Source: Pigoraptor vietnamica
Taxonomy: Eukaryota > Opisthokonta > Filasterea
NCBI GenBank assembly: GCA_943704525.1
Contig: CALSCQ010001656.1
Span: 1 to 50,402, forward strand
DNA length: 50,402 nucleotides
Reading direction: 5' to 3'
Translations under genes and position numbers: made by a program
Part shown: piece by piece, positions 28,020-38,422 of the stretch
Layout: every line of letters starts with the position of its first letter
Numbering within the stretch: the first letter of the stretch is position 1
The notes under the pieces: generated by a model
Told to the model about the DNA's origin: nothing
The model's database searches: none
Seen by the model: only the letters and a program-made list of their open reading frames with translations

Positions 28020-29915
28020 TCAGGGCGCCGCCAGATAGTCCAGGAAGGCCCGCTGAATGCTAGCGCTGTTGTCACGCTGGTGCTGCGCGTGCAGTTGCCG
28101 CGCGTTAACCGACTGCCGCTCCAGTGGCGGCCTCCGCGGCGCCGTGCCGTACCCAGCGGTCGCGGACATGACAGACCCGCTGCTGGACGTCGAGCCCGAC
28201 CGCCTGTCCCCCGCAGCGCCGGCATCGTCGTGGGGCGCGTAGTACGGACTGTCTGCGACGTGGTTGCCGTCCACTGTGATCGCAACCACATAATCGCCCT
28301 CGGCCTCGCACGTGTAAGTGACGCGGTACGTCCCGTCGCAGCCGTTCTTGATGCGCGCCTCCGGCCGCGGCGCATCAAAGGGCCCGTTGATCTTGACGAC
28401 AAAGGGGTCGCTGCGCCCGCACCGCAGATTGCCCGCCCCGTCCCGCGCCTCGATAATAAACGACGATTCGACGCCCACGACGCCCGACTCAACGCCCTGG
28501 CCGCGCACGACGCACTGCTCGACGGACAATGTCCCAATGGCGGCGTCCGCCTGCGCAAGGCCCGCCGGCACGGACAGCGCCACTAGCTCCGCCACCGACG
28601 CAGCCAGGCGCGCCACGATTTGCAGGCCGTTCATCCACAGGTCCTTGTCGTGGATGGTTTCCGCGACAAAGTAATATGTCGTTCCACCCGTGCTGATCTT
28701 GAAGCTGTTGGGCTTGCGTGTGTCCGCGTCTGCGTCGGCCACCGTGGTGCCAGCCTCGATCTCAATCGCCCCCTGCGCGACCTCGCTGACCTCCGCCTTG
28801 AAGTACGAGAGGCTGCGGCCGGACAGCACGCACCACCGCCGCTTCCAATTTTTCCCCTCCTTCTTCTTCAGCAAAAAGCCGCGCACGTCGTCCGTGCCCG
28901 TCGCGCCCAACACCGCGGGCGGCGCCGGTAAAGAAAGCGACGCGGGCCTGCCAGGCGATGACGTGCCGCTGAGGGCGGGTGAGAGGGAGAGCGGCTCCAT
29001 GCCGCGCTGGAGGCTCATGCGAATGCCCGCCTGTGCCGCAAACAGCGGCGATCCCACCGACCCCATGGACGACAGAATGTCGCGCGGAAGGGCGGTGCTG
29101 CTGCGCGCACTCGCCGGAATGGACGCGTGCTGCGCGTGCAACGGCGTCTCACCCCCGTCCATGTGCGCGCCGTCGTTTGGTGGCGACTGGGCAGAGACCG
29201 AACCGCGCACGCTCTCGCTCACATCGTCTGCGGAGTCCTCGGCATCAGACGCATCGCGCTCGGAGGTGGGCCCCGCGGGAATCGACATGCGTGACGAGGC
29301 TGCGAGCTCAACGGGCGTGGACAGCGTGCCCGAAAACGAGTGGCTGGCGTCGACGTTCGAAGCAGCGCCGGTGCGACCAGCGCGCAGCAGCTGCACAGTG
29401 CGTGTGAGGGAAGCGCTCCACTCGTCGGCCTCTCTGCGTGCACAAGGACCGTGAATATTTACGCACGATATGACCGAGAGTACCCTGCCAGACACTCTTC
29501 ATGGGTATCGCGGGTACGGTGAGTGTGCATCTGCAAGCGTCTGCGTGGTAAGTGAAAGCGCTTCTCACCTTCGCGTGTCCGCAACAAGATAATATGTGCG
29601 TGTCGGTGTCACGAGGCGGAAGCTGTTTGGCCGCTTGAGCGCAACCTCGGCGTCCTCAATGACGACGCACTCGGCCATGTTGATCGACCCAAGCGGCTCG
29701 TGCAACGACCCATCCGCACCCTTGTAGTACCGCAGCACCGCCGACCGCAGCGCAAACCGGCGCATTTCCAGCAGTTGCCCCGGCGAGAAACTGCGCGTCA
29801 GGTCGTCGTCACCGCTGTCCACGTCGAGGTGCAGTATGAACCACCGACGCTTCCACGACTTGATGTTCCCGCCCTGCTTTTGCAGGTACCCGCTCCGCCG
29901 CCCGATCGTATCCAT
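28020..29915 (-). CDS. PH-PH-filamin repeat protein
   Basis: Exons 29569-29915 and 28020-29433 give 586 aa. PH1 spans about 5-132 (RSGYLQKQGGNIKSWKRRWF, ending YYLVADTRREADEWSASL across the intron). A Ser/Ala-rich linker follows. PH2 is at about 299-393 (VRGFLLKKKEGKNWKRRWCV, LSYFKAEV, TYYFVAETIHDKDLWMNGL). A filamin/ABP280-type Ig repeat lies at about 420-515 (SSFIIEARDGAGNLRCGRSD, YRVTYTCEAEGDYVVAITVD, GNHVADSPYY). The C-terminus is Ser/Arg/Gln-rich. PH domains with the KxWKRRWF entry often bind phosphoinositides; filamin repeats bind short peptides or actin-linked partners. A membrane-to-cytoskeleton adaptor role is inferred. ATG 29915 is chosen; the frame opens at TTG 29921. Confidence 0.85.
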
Positions 29916-30327
29916 CTCCAACCAGCCGCAATTGGCGGCGCGCGCACTATGCTGCGGGTCTTCGCTGCGGCGCGGCCGGTGCCGCTGCCGAGCAGCTACT
30001 CAGCTCAAAAATCCTCTCACGCCAAACGCATCCAGTGAAATAATCGTCCTCGAAAAAGAGAGGGAGCTCGAGGCCCAAAAAACACAACGGACACCTCCCA
30101 CGAGACGACCACAGAGCCGTGCGGAGAGTGTGAGTGTGTGTGCAACGCCGTTTACTTGCTCGGCTCTGCGCGTACGCTTTCGTGTGTTGTTGTGGATTGA
30201 AAGTCGCAAGTAAGACCTGCGGCATCCCAACCCAAATCTAGGATTTGGGAAAATGTTACTACGTTACAGCGACCGAACTCTAAAAGCAAGAGAGGTGCCG
30301 CAACATCGCACACGCACGGCTGCTGAC
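29916..30327. other. Divergent promoter, PH-filamin / MED11
   Basis: 412 bp between two divergent start codons. No E-box (CACGTG) and no supportable ORF. Short TG/GA-rich patches only. Confidence 0.5.
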
Positions 30328-30979
30328 ATGGAGGGCGGGGAGGACGGTCCCGTGCCCACGGACGGCGCAGCAACGAGCACTCTGCGAGAGCTGGAGGCTG
30401 CGGAGGCGGTGAGTGGTGTCCTCCCGTTCTTCCGGCCCGTTGTTCTGAGTGCCGGCCATCGTGCTGCAGGACGTGACCGAACTGTTGCGCTGTGCCGGGA
30501 GGGCCGTTGGCATCCTCTCCGCGGAGCAGCCTGACAAAGAGGTGAGACTCTTTCGTGGCTATGTGTATGGGGGGTTGAGATGTTGTTGTCGCGGTCGTGT
30601 CTGACGGCGCCCAACGTAGGCCTTTGACGCACTGGCGGCGACGTACGCAGAAAAGATTGAAGTAAGTATGTGCCTTTTATGTTGCCACGCCGACTCCGAG
30701 CCAACCGTATCGCGCAGTCCATCCGCAGTGCACTGCAGCGGCAGATTGCGCGACTTGCGGACGTGGCGAATGTACACAACGAACTGAACGCGTACGGTAA
30801 GTTTTCCTCGGCGCTTCTGCGTTGCACCCGCGGGCACGTGAACTGCCCTCCATGTGAGCGCAGGGACCGAAAAGGGCGCGTCGCTCGCGCAGCGGAGCCT
30901 TGCACTCGTGTCTCTTCAACTCCGCGCGCTCGCCGAAACATCCACGACCCCGCCAACCGTCGCGCCAGACACCCACTGA
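30328..30979 (+). CDS. MED11: Mediator head subunit MED11 (probable)
   Basis: Mediator head module subunit that pairs with MED22 and contacts TFIIH. Five small exons (30328-30408, 30470-30541, 30620-30661, 30718-30796, 30864-30979) give 129 aa; human MED11 is 117. After an acidic N-terminus the sequence is all helix: LRELEAAEADVTELLRCAGR, AVGILSAEQPDKEAFDALAA, TYAEKIESIRSALQRQIARL, then a C-terminal helix with LALVSLQLRALAE. The order LExIExxI..LL..AG..I..L, followed by a helix with IxxxLxxQIxxL, is the MED11 pattern. Small helical proteins are easily confused, so this rests on pattern rather than catalytic motifs. Convergent with the LRWD1-like gene (61 bp). Confidence 0.65.
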
Positions 30980-31040
30980 CCGGTGCAGTGGCCGAGAATG
31001 CGGGCGTGCGCTGCGGTTGGCCCGCAGTGCGCGGCACGCG

Positions 31041-34000
31041 TCACTCGGCACGGTGGCGGACGATGATGAGGTTGCTGTCCGTGACGGCAACAATAAACTG
31101 CCCGTTTGACGACACGCACACGTCGCGAATGGGCGTGCGGAAGTCGTCCGAGTCTGGAGCTCGCAATTCGGCCTGCAGCGATGGCAGGCGAAACAACGCC
31201 TGAGCGATGGCGCAAATGGCGCTGAATTGCACGAAAGGAGGACAGAGCGCGATTTACCTTGGTGACTTTGGGCGCACCGCGCGCGCTGAGGGCGTCGCCC
31301 ACTGCATACGTGAGAATGTCGCCCCGGTCGTTCCCAACCACGAGGAAGCGACCGTCTGCGGCCACGCGAATCAGCTCAGGCCGTGGGCGGCTGTGCATCA
31401 AACTACGCAGCATGTGAAGGGCGAAGCGACATGCACAGCATTGCGTATAGTCACGAGCGACGCACCGGCAGACGGCGCGCCCTTCATGAACAGCTCGTCC
31501 GTGCGTGTGTAGTCGCACTGGTGCAGCACGCGGGGCACTCTGCCACCGGCGCGATCGGCATCCTCCGTCCATATGACCACGCGCCCCTCGCATGCCGCCT
31601 TTGACGCTACAAGGGCACCTCCATTAGCGTGTTTCCTGCTTAAAATTTAGCGCAAATACAAGCTCCACCCACCTATGGTCCGCGCATCGAGGAAAGTGAC
31701 GAAATCGACGTTGGCGTCGTGCAGGCGGTCGTAGAGCGCAGTGGGGTCCTCGTGCACATCCATGGCAGCAGCCTTCTTTGGCGGCCGCCCGCGTCGTTTG
31801 CCGGACGCCGTCGCTGCAACACAAGGACGCGTGAGGCCAACTTCAACAAACTGCATGTTGCGCCACGCGACACTCACGCTCCGCATCACTGCCAGCACTA
31901 GCGACGGCGGTCGATGCGGCGTCCACCGCACTCGCCTCCGCGGCCTCCGTTTCCTTCGCACGCGCGGCGTACTTGGAGTCGATGGACCACCTGCGCCAGT
32001 CGCTCGTCAGTCGGCGCCACAAGACACGCGCGACGGCATGTCGCACCTCTGAATGGTGGAATCGTCGCATCCCGCGAGGAAATAGGACCCGTCCGGGGCC
32101 ACAGCGAGCGCGTTGACGGGCGCGTTGCACTCAAATACGGCCAGGGCGCTGTTCAAAACACGGAGGGAGATCAGCAACGAAGCTGCGGGCAAGAGCATCC
32201 GTGCCGCCCCATCGGTAACTTACACAGACGGGATCTTGCGGCCCATTTCAGACGCGGAGGGCGCCGCAATCGCCCAGAGCACAACGTTACCGTCCTTCGA
32301 CCCCGCTGCGAAACACAAAAATCAGCACTTTCGGAAAATCCATCGTACAGAACATGTTTCAAGGCGTCGAAAAGCAGGCACCAAACCACTCACAAAGTAA
32401 CAGGCGGGGACTGGTGCGCACAAACGCGACATGGAAGATTGGCTGGCGATGCCACTGCAGCGTATCGTACTTGACATCGAGCGTGGGGCTGACGAGATGG
32501 ACGACGCCGAGCTCGCCTGTGAGCGCAAGAAAATTGGGCCCGGAGTCAATGTCGCTTTCACAGCAGCACGACAGACTTCTCGCCCCAAAATGCCGCCCTC
32601 CTTCCTCCCCTCGCAGCGCACACGCAGCTTGCACTCACCGGCCGCCGCAATGACGGGGAGGCGCTTGCCAAGCGGTCCTTGCAGCACAGTCCAGGCGAGC
32701 GTGTAGAAAAACTCGCGCTCTGCCTTCAGGCGCACCAGCACGGGGCTCACCGCCACATTGGAGGTGCACAGCTGCGCATCGCACACGTTCACGACGCTCC
32801 CACCCGCGGTTGCAAAGAACTGCGTCGTGCCTGCACTCGCACAAGCACGCCAAATAAGCCGCATTGCAGCATCTCAGGACGGCGGCGTAACAGCCGCTAC
32901 AGACCGTGGGCGTCGTCACCGCCGACTGGTTCGAATGCGCAGGCGTACACAGGCACCCGATCGGTCCGCTCGAGCTCGCCATCGCAGAACGCGTGCGCGC
33001 GGTAGCAGCTGACGCCCGCCTCGTACTCCGCGGGTGCTGCAGTCGACGCGTGAGCGAAGGCAGCGGCCCACAGCACGGCGGCACGGCTCACCTCCAATGC
33101 CTTGCGGCACCTGTGCTGCGTTGAGAGTCGACCGGTTCGCAGCGGTGTCGTGGGCATCCGTCGCAGCGGTCCCTCCCCCTTTCGCCACAGTTGCGCCTCG
33201 CCGCTTTCCATCTTGGCCCCCGCGCGGGCCACCCTTTCCGCCTGCGCCCACTGCGTCCGCTCGTACCCCGGCACCCGACCCGCTGCCATCAGCGCGGGCA
33301 CTCTTCTCTGTCTCTCGCACAGCCGTACTTTTCACAAAGCTGTCGTGAATCCCCTTCGCGGGAGCGGCGGCTTTCACAGCGACGGGGGAATGATCCGCAC
33401 CCCCCGCCGCGTCGGACCTACTGGCCGGCGCCAGTTGTCGCGCGGAAGCCTCCCTGGCCGCCAACGCGCTCTTGCGCTGTGGAAGGGGCGGCGTGATGGC
33501 TGGGATTAACTCTGCGGCCTTGGCTTTGACATTGGCAGCGCCGCCCTTCCGACGTGTTGCGACCGCGTCTCCAGATTCAGGCGATTCTCCGCGCTTTACG
33601 TCGTCCTCCGTCTTCGATCGCTTGCGTGCGCCGCCGATGCCGGGAGACGGCGCGCGCTTTGATGGCCTTTGCACGCCCTCGCCTGCAGCCGCGCGGCCCC
33701 TGTCCACCGACGCCGTTTGCAGTACGGCCGCAGCAGCCGCCAGACGAGCACCCCGCGAGAGCGGCGCTGTCGCATGCTGGGCAGACTGCGCATCGCCCCT
33801 CGCAGATGTCCCCACCACGCTGTCAAAGTGCGAGCGTGCCTCGTCCTCATAAATGTGACGGTTCGCATCCTCGCCTTCGTGGCCGTCGCACAAGCCAACG
33901 GCAGCCTTGATGAAGAGGTCCCGCAGTGCCTTTCCTTTCGAAGTCTGCGCGAAAGCCACCATTGGACGACATTGGACGAATGCACCAACCCACACATCAC

Positions 34001-34157
34001 CGTGAATACATGCCTGCGCAGCGAACATCGAGTCCCAGAGACCGCGCACAACGGGACGCACGCGCTCGCGCACGCTTTTCTCCGACTGCGACGGACGTCC
34101 CATGCTTCTTGTGGGGTACTCTCCGTGTGCGTGATTGTTTTCAGCTGACTTGAGCAT
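31041..34157 (-). CDS. LRWD1/ORCA-type WD40 protein without LRRs, with an AT-hook
   Basis: Twelve exons: 34014-34157, 33092-33944, 32905-33036, 32639-32830, 32394-32516, 32224-32305, 32047-32148, 31878-31990, 31673-31813, 31474-31606, 31258-31402, 31041-31199; about 772 aa. LRWD1 recruits ORC to heterochromatin. The C-terminal propeller matches it from memory: PVYACAFEPVGGDDAHGTTQ, FFATAGGSVVNVCDAQL, EREFFYTLAWTV, LPVIAAAGELGVVHLV, LLSGSKDGNVVLWAI, PVNALAVAPDGSYFLAGCDD and FIVAVTDSNLIIVRHR. The N-terminal 330 residues are basic and disordered instead of leucine-rich repeats. The first 70 (RPVVRGLWDSMF, SKGKALRDLF) faintly recall a bromodomain start. A loop between blades carries an AT-hook, GKRRGRPPKK. 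Intron 1 appears to use a GC donor (CAG|gcatgt). Intron 10 (31403-31473) was chosen by phase. Confidence 0.75.
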
Positions 34158-34243
34158 GTGTACACTGAGCGTGTCCGACAGCTGGTAACCTGTGAATGTA
34201 ACACGTTTTGCTTTTGGTCGTTCATTGGCAAAAGCCCTACACC

Positions 34244-37200
34244 CTACACCTCCACCTCGTCAGCGTCGACCACTGCGTCCCAGTCCGTGTTGCCTGCACC
34301 GCGCAGGGTCGCAATGGTGCGCTGGGCAACGGCGAGCTGCGCGCGCAGGTCGTCCCTCTCCCGCGACACGTCTTCTAGCTTGCGAGTCAGTTCCACGTTG
34401 CGCGCCACGAGCGCTTCTACGAGGGACGTCTCCTCGATGGCAGTCCAAGACGTCGAATAAGGGCGCCCTTGCTCTTCACTCGGCGCTGACGGTGCTCTCG
34501 GGCGGTCGAGATCGCTGAGGACGGATGTCGTCCGAGCATGCGTGTCCGCAGGCGGCGACGTGGCGCACTCACTGCTGTTGCGACCGCGCGACGTGGACTG
34601 CGCTCCCACGTCCGCGCTCCTCTTCCGCTGGGTCGTTGGCGATCCGCGCGGCGATGCATCCCGGCTCACGCAGGTGTCCATGTGGCGGATTATGGCGTCC
34701 GCATCGGACGTCATCAGCTCAAACGCGTCTGTTCCGCACGAAACGCGCAGCCTGCAGATTCGAGGTGTCAGCGACATTGGGCGAGCGAAAGCACGAGATC
34801 ACGGAGCACCCACTTTCGCGGTTCGAGCACTGCCGCAACGACCGACTCAATCTGCCACGAGCAGTACGTAACCTGCATTGGGGTTAGTCGCACTATCAGC
34901 CTCTCATGCGTGTGGGCGGTCGTGGGAGGTGCGCAGCGCGCTCACCTTGCTCTTCTCGTGGGTAATCGCAAACGTTTCCGCCCCGACCGTCACGTGCACT
35001 GGCACCAGCGTTGATGGCGATGATGGGTCTTGCATCTGGGACGATACACGGCGTAAGTCTGCGACGACGCACCGTACACACACGCACAACGCCGGCGCTG
35101 CATCTCACCTTCGCATACCACGTGACCGGTGCGCGAGTGGACGTTTTCGGCAACAGGCGCGTGCGCGCAAAGAGGCGCCCAGACTGTCGGCGCAGCGAAT
35201 CAAACGAGCTCTCCCTCGATGCCTTTGCGTGATCTGCCGGGGGGATGAGGGGAGGGGAGGGGCTTAGCCGCGATACACATGGCAGTGCGCCCACATTGGC
35301 TCCCACCAGAATTGGCCGAAGAGGTACTCTGCGTCGCTTCCGCCGGCTGCATGTTGAACGTCGCGACGAGGTCGGCCATGAGAAGCGAGCGGGTTCGTTG
35401 GGCCATCGCCGCGAACTTTGGGGCCTTGTACGCGGCGTTCTCCGCATTGATCACTGGGCGCACCAAAGCCAGAGTGTCACAGAGCCGCGCATGGCGCATT
35501 CAAGCGCACAACGGAAGCGGCCACCCACATTTGTGAAGAAGGAAATCGCGAAACTTCGGCCCCGCTTCGAATTCCGGAGGGTTCGGCAGCGGAGGGCCGA
35601 AAGGCGGCACATCGTCAAAGCGAGTGACAGACACCCTGCGCGGTTTCCGTCAGCATCCAACATAAACAGCACTCGCAAAGCACCAGGAAAGCGCGGCGGC
35701 ACACCTGTATCTCACGCCGGCGGCAGTGATGACCGCCCTGACGACAATGAAAATGTGCTGAAAGTGCGAGCGAATCACAAGCGGCGAGAAGGGCGGCGCG
35801 CCGGGGTCCTGGAAGATGACCGTCACAATGTCGTTGCCAATGTGCCGCTTTCGCTGGAGCTGCGTGGGCGCAGAAGGGCACGTGGCAGGCGTCAGTGGCG
35901 CGAGCAAGAATTCGAACATTGCTGCATTGCGTGGCGTGCGAAAGGCACCTGCTGCCTGTTCGCGGGCGTCGCGGGCAGCATCGTGGAGACGTGGAACATA
36001 ACCTCGACGTCCCCGTCGTACATTCGAGTGTACACGCTCGTCGTGCCCGTGGTATCCGCTGCGCCGAATTTCCGTTAGTTCGCACGCCGTGGGGAACACA
36101 ACGCACCCGCGCGACCCACTCTTGACATCGAGGCCGGCGCGGAACCCCGTGAAGCCCTTCAGCTGCACCGTCTCGCCAATCGTCTGGAGAAAGTCCGAAA
36201 AGTGCTTGCTGGGCGTCACTGCGAGGGGATGGCGCGTGTTGGGTCCCGAGTGACACGAACAACACGGCATGCGCATCCCACGGCCCGCCACCCACTGTTG
36301 TTGTACATGTCCTCCTCCGTCGATTGTCCGTCCGCGCAGTACATGACGCCAAATTTGTACTGGCGAATGAGCTGCGACGGACACGCGAGTCGCTGAGCAC
36401 ACACACGCATTGGACAACCACGGGATGGCACGAGGTGTCGCATTCCGACGCAGACACAGACGCAGTCCGCAGACGTGACCAATCGCCGCCACACACAAGA
36501 GGCGCACCATTTGTTCGTCGATCTTCAGGAGCAGTTCGTGCATGCGCGGGTCGGCGACCAGCTGCAGCCTCGAGACGTGGATGCTTGGCGCCATGGCCAC
36601 GATGACGTCCTTCGCGGTCGCCTTCATGCGCAGCTTGGAGCGAATGTGCACGCTGCTCTCGGGCAGCACCATCCGGATGTCGCCCTCCTGCACGCGGGTG
36701 GCGCCAGGCGTGTGAAGGGCACTCCTCCGAGCCTCACGCCCTCCCTCTCAATCCCGTCGGCGGACAGCAAAACAACTCCCCACGTCCCTCTGTTGTCACG
36801 GCTGAACTCACCTCCAGCGTGCGGATAATCGCGCGAAACGCAGTCTTGCCCGCATCGTCCTTGTCAGTCTCCTTGCGCAGGGACACGGCCACGGGCTTGC
36901 CGGAGGGGTCAAACCCAACGAAATTTTGGTGCTCTGCGCAGCGCACGCGTCGCTCGTTATCAAACATCAGGCATGCACCTCTGCCACACAAGGACGTGCA
37001 TGCAGTCTCTCGCGCAGCAGCCGTCAGAAGCACGCACCCTTGGCGAAGAAGTGGCGCCGGTAGTAGTTTGCGTTGTGGTCGTAGTGCTCAAAGGCCATCA
37101 GGCCGTGGCTCTGCCGCCCGCGAAACGAGCCATCCAGCTGCTGAAACGAGAACGACCGGCGCAGACCCGCAGGCACGCCGCCCTCCCCGCCGCTCTCCCC

Positions 37201-37482
37201 TTCCGCCTCCACTATGAAGCCGCTGCACTCGGCGACGAGCTCCGACGGACCAGAGGGCTTGCGCGTGAGGAACGAGTGCTGCAGGCCAGCAAAGACATCG
37301 CGGTCGCTCGCAGAGCGAGTTGTGATCCGCGGCGGGTGCAGCGATGTGATTGCATCGTCCGCGCTGGCACGCGGCTCGGGGCGGTCGGTGCCATGCGGGC
37401 TGCCGCCGTCGGGCGAGAGAAAGTACGTGCGTGGGAGGGACTCATCGAGGTTCTCGAGGGTGCCGCTGAGTTTGGTCGCCAT
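34244..37482 (-). CDS. RapGAP, SIPA1-like, with leucine zipper but no PDZ
   Basis: GTPase-activating protein for Rap-type GTPases. Thirteen exons: 37038-37482, 36812-36933, 36508-36687, 36296-36371, 36120-36218, 35949-36058, 35705-35859, 35529-35635, 35328-35453, 35109-35233, 34946-35035, 34814-34872, 34244-34751; 733 aa. RapGAP core: [89 protein letters not shown] (Asn-thumb Asn353) and [14 protein letters not shown]. The SIPA1-type extension follows: [35 protein letters not shown] and [13 protein letters not shown], then the region matching SIPA1L [20 protein letters not shown]. The C-terminus is a Leu-rich coiled coil ([19 protein letters not shown]). The PDZ domain of animal SIPA1 proteins is absent. 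The extension proves that the 34244-35406 frames belong to this gene. Confidence 0.9.
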
Positions 37483-37626
37483 AGCCACTGTTCGAACTAG
37501 GATGCGCGCTCACCATGCGAGTGAAGCAGCGCACTACACGGCGGCTAGCAGAAGAAGAGTGTGACTCAGCAAGGCCGGCATGGAGAGGACGACGGCAGCG
37601 GACCGTGACGTTGCCAGGGGCGAAAA

Positions 37627-37844
37627 TGTCCGCGTCCGATTACAGCGAGTCCGACGGCGCACTTGCGCTGTGCATGCAGCAGGCGAGAGGACGCGACGTA
37701 CGGCGTGCAGATGGCATGCCCTTCTGCGTGCAGAGCGAGAGCTTCCGTGGTCCTGCGCGTTCGGGAGCAGTGGCTGAAACAACACGGTCACCCATGTCCG
37801 GTCGTCCTCCTTCCGAGCTCTCGGCTGTCTCCATCGCGGTTTGA
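37627..37844 (+). CDS. Short hypothetical ORF (72 aa)
   Basis: ATG-to-TGA frame divergent from the RapGAP gene, 144 bp away. Acidic Ser/Asp start (MSASDYSESDGALALCMQQA), then Arg/Ser/Pro-rich; no recognisable domain. A CACGTG follows the stop (37855-37860). It may be a first exon, a tiny gene or chance. Confidence 0.25.
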
Positions 37845-38422
37845 CAGCGATTGGCACGTGGCTGCCATTTAAGTCAGAAGGGCGCGGCACACTCTCAACT
37901 GAAGGCTCACCCTCAGCGCGTTTTCCTGCACCTTCGCACGATTCTGCGCCAAGTGCCGTCAGCCCACGGTAATCTCACGCATCGCGCGCTCTTCGAGTTC
38001 GGCCTCGCATCGATCAGTCAGTTTACAGCGGCCGGCCGACCGCCTGACACTGTCCGGCCGCCCCGGGCGCCGCCTCCGATTCGCATAAGGTCTGTCGGCG
38101 CCACTCCTTGACAGTTGACTCTCGAGCAGACAATGCACAGCTGAGAATCTCCCGCCAACTGGCGGATCTGCGCCTGCTTCGCCACTCTGCCGACTGGAGA
38201 CCCCATTGCGGTACTGCCGGCGCGGCGCCACGGCCCCCGCCGTCGCCGGCCGCCTGTCGTTGAGTTTAGCCATCGCGCCGACCGGTCAAAGCTCGCCAAG
38301 TAGGAGTACGGGCCAGCAGGATTGAGAGTACTGGCCAGCAGGACTCAGTTGAGAGTACTCTCAACGGGCCAGCCGGGCGGGCGCGTGGTCACAGGTTCCT
38401 TTGAAGTGCGAATTGAGCGAGA
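37845..38422. other. Intergenic, about 580 bp, promoter of the TTL-like gene
   Basis: GC-rich, no supportable ORF. Holds CACGTG (37855-37860) and, close to the downstream gene, the repeat and palindrome cluster at 38304-38373. Confidence 0.5.
38304..38373. repeat. Promoter-proximal repeat cluster with an 18-bp palindrome
   Basis: Three copies of GAGTAC followed by GGCCAGC: GAGTACGGGCCAGCAGGAT (38305-), GAGTACTGGCCAGCAGGAC (about 38326-) and a third where GAGTACTCTCAAC precedes GGGCCAGC. The third contains the perfect palindrome GTTGAGAGTACTCTCAAC (38348-38365). It ends about 58 bp before the TTL-like ATG. Confidence 0.75.

Noticed and set aside
28690-29454. 254-codon plus-strand ORF opposite the PH-filamin gene
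   Set aside because: Composition is Ser/Arg/Pro noise; the minus strand shows clear PH and filamin motifs.
34815-34870. Reading through to a stop after [11 protein letters not shown] as the end of a short protein
   Set aside because: A phase-2 donor (CGAAA|gtgggt) and a pyrimidine-rich acceptor give a 62-nt intron that restores the SIPA1L-like sequence [13 protein letters not shown].
34244-35406. A separate gene starting at the ATG at 35406
   Set aside because: The preceding exon reads [18 protein letters not shown] in frame, the SIPA1-family extension after the RapGAP core, so these exons are the 3' half of the RapGAP gene.
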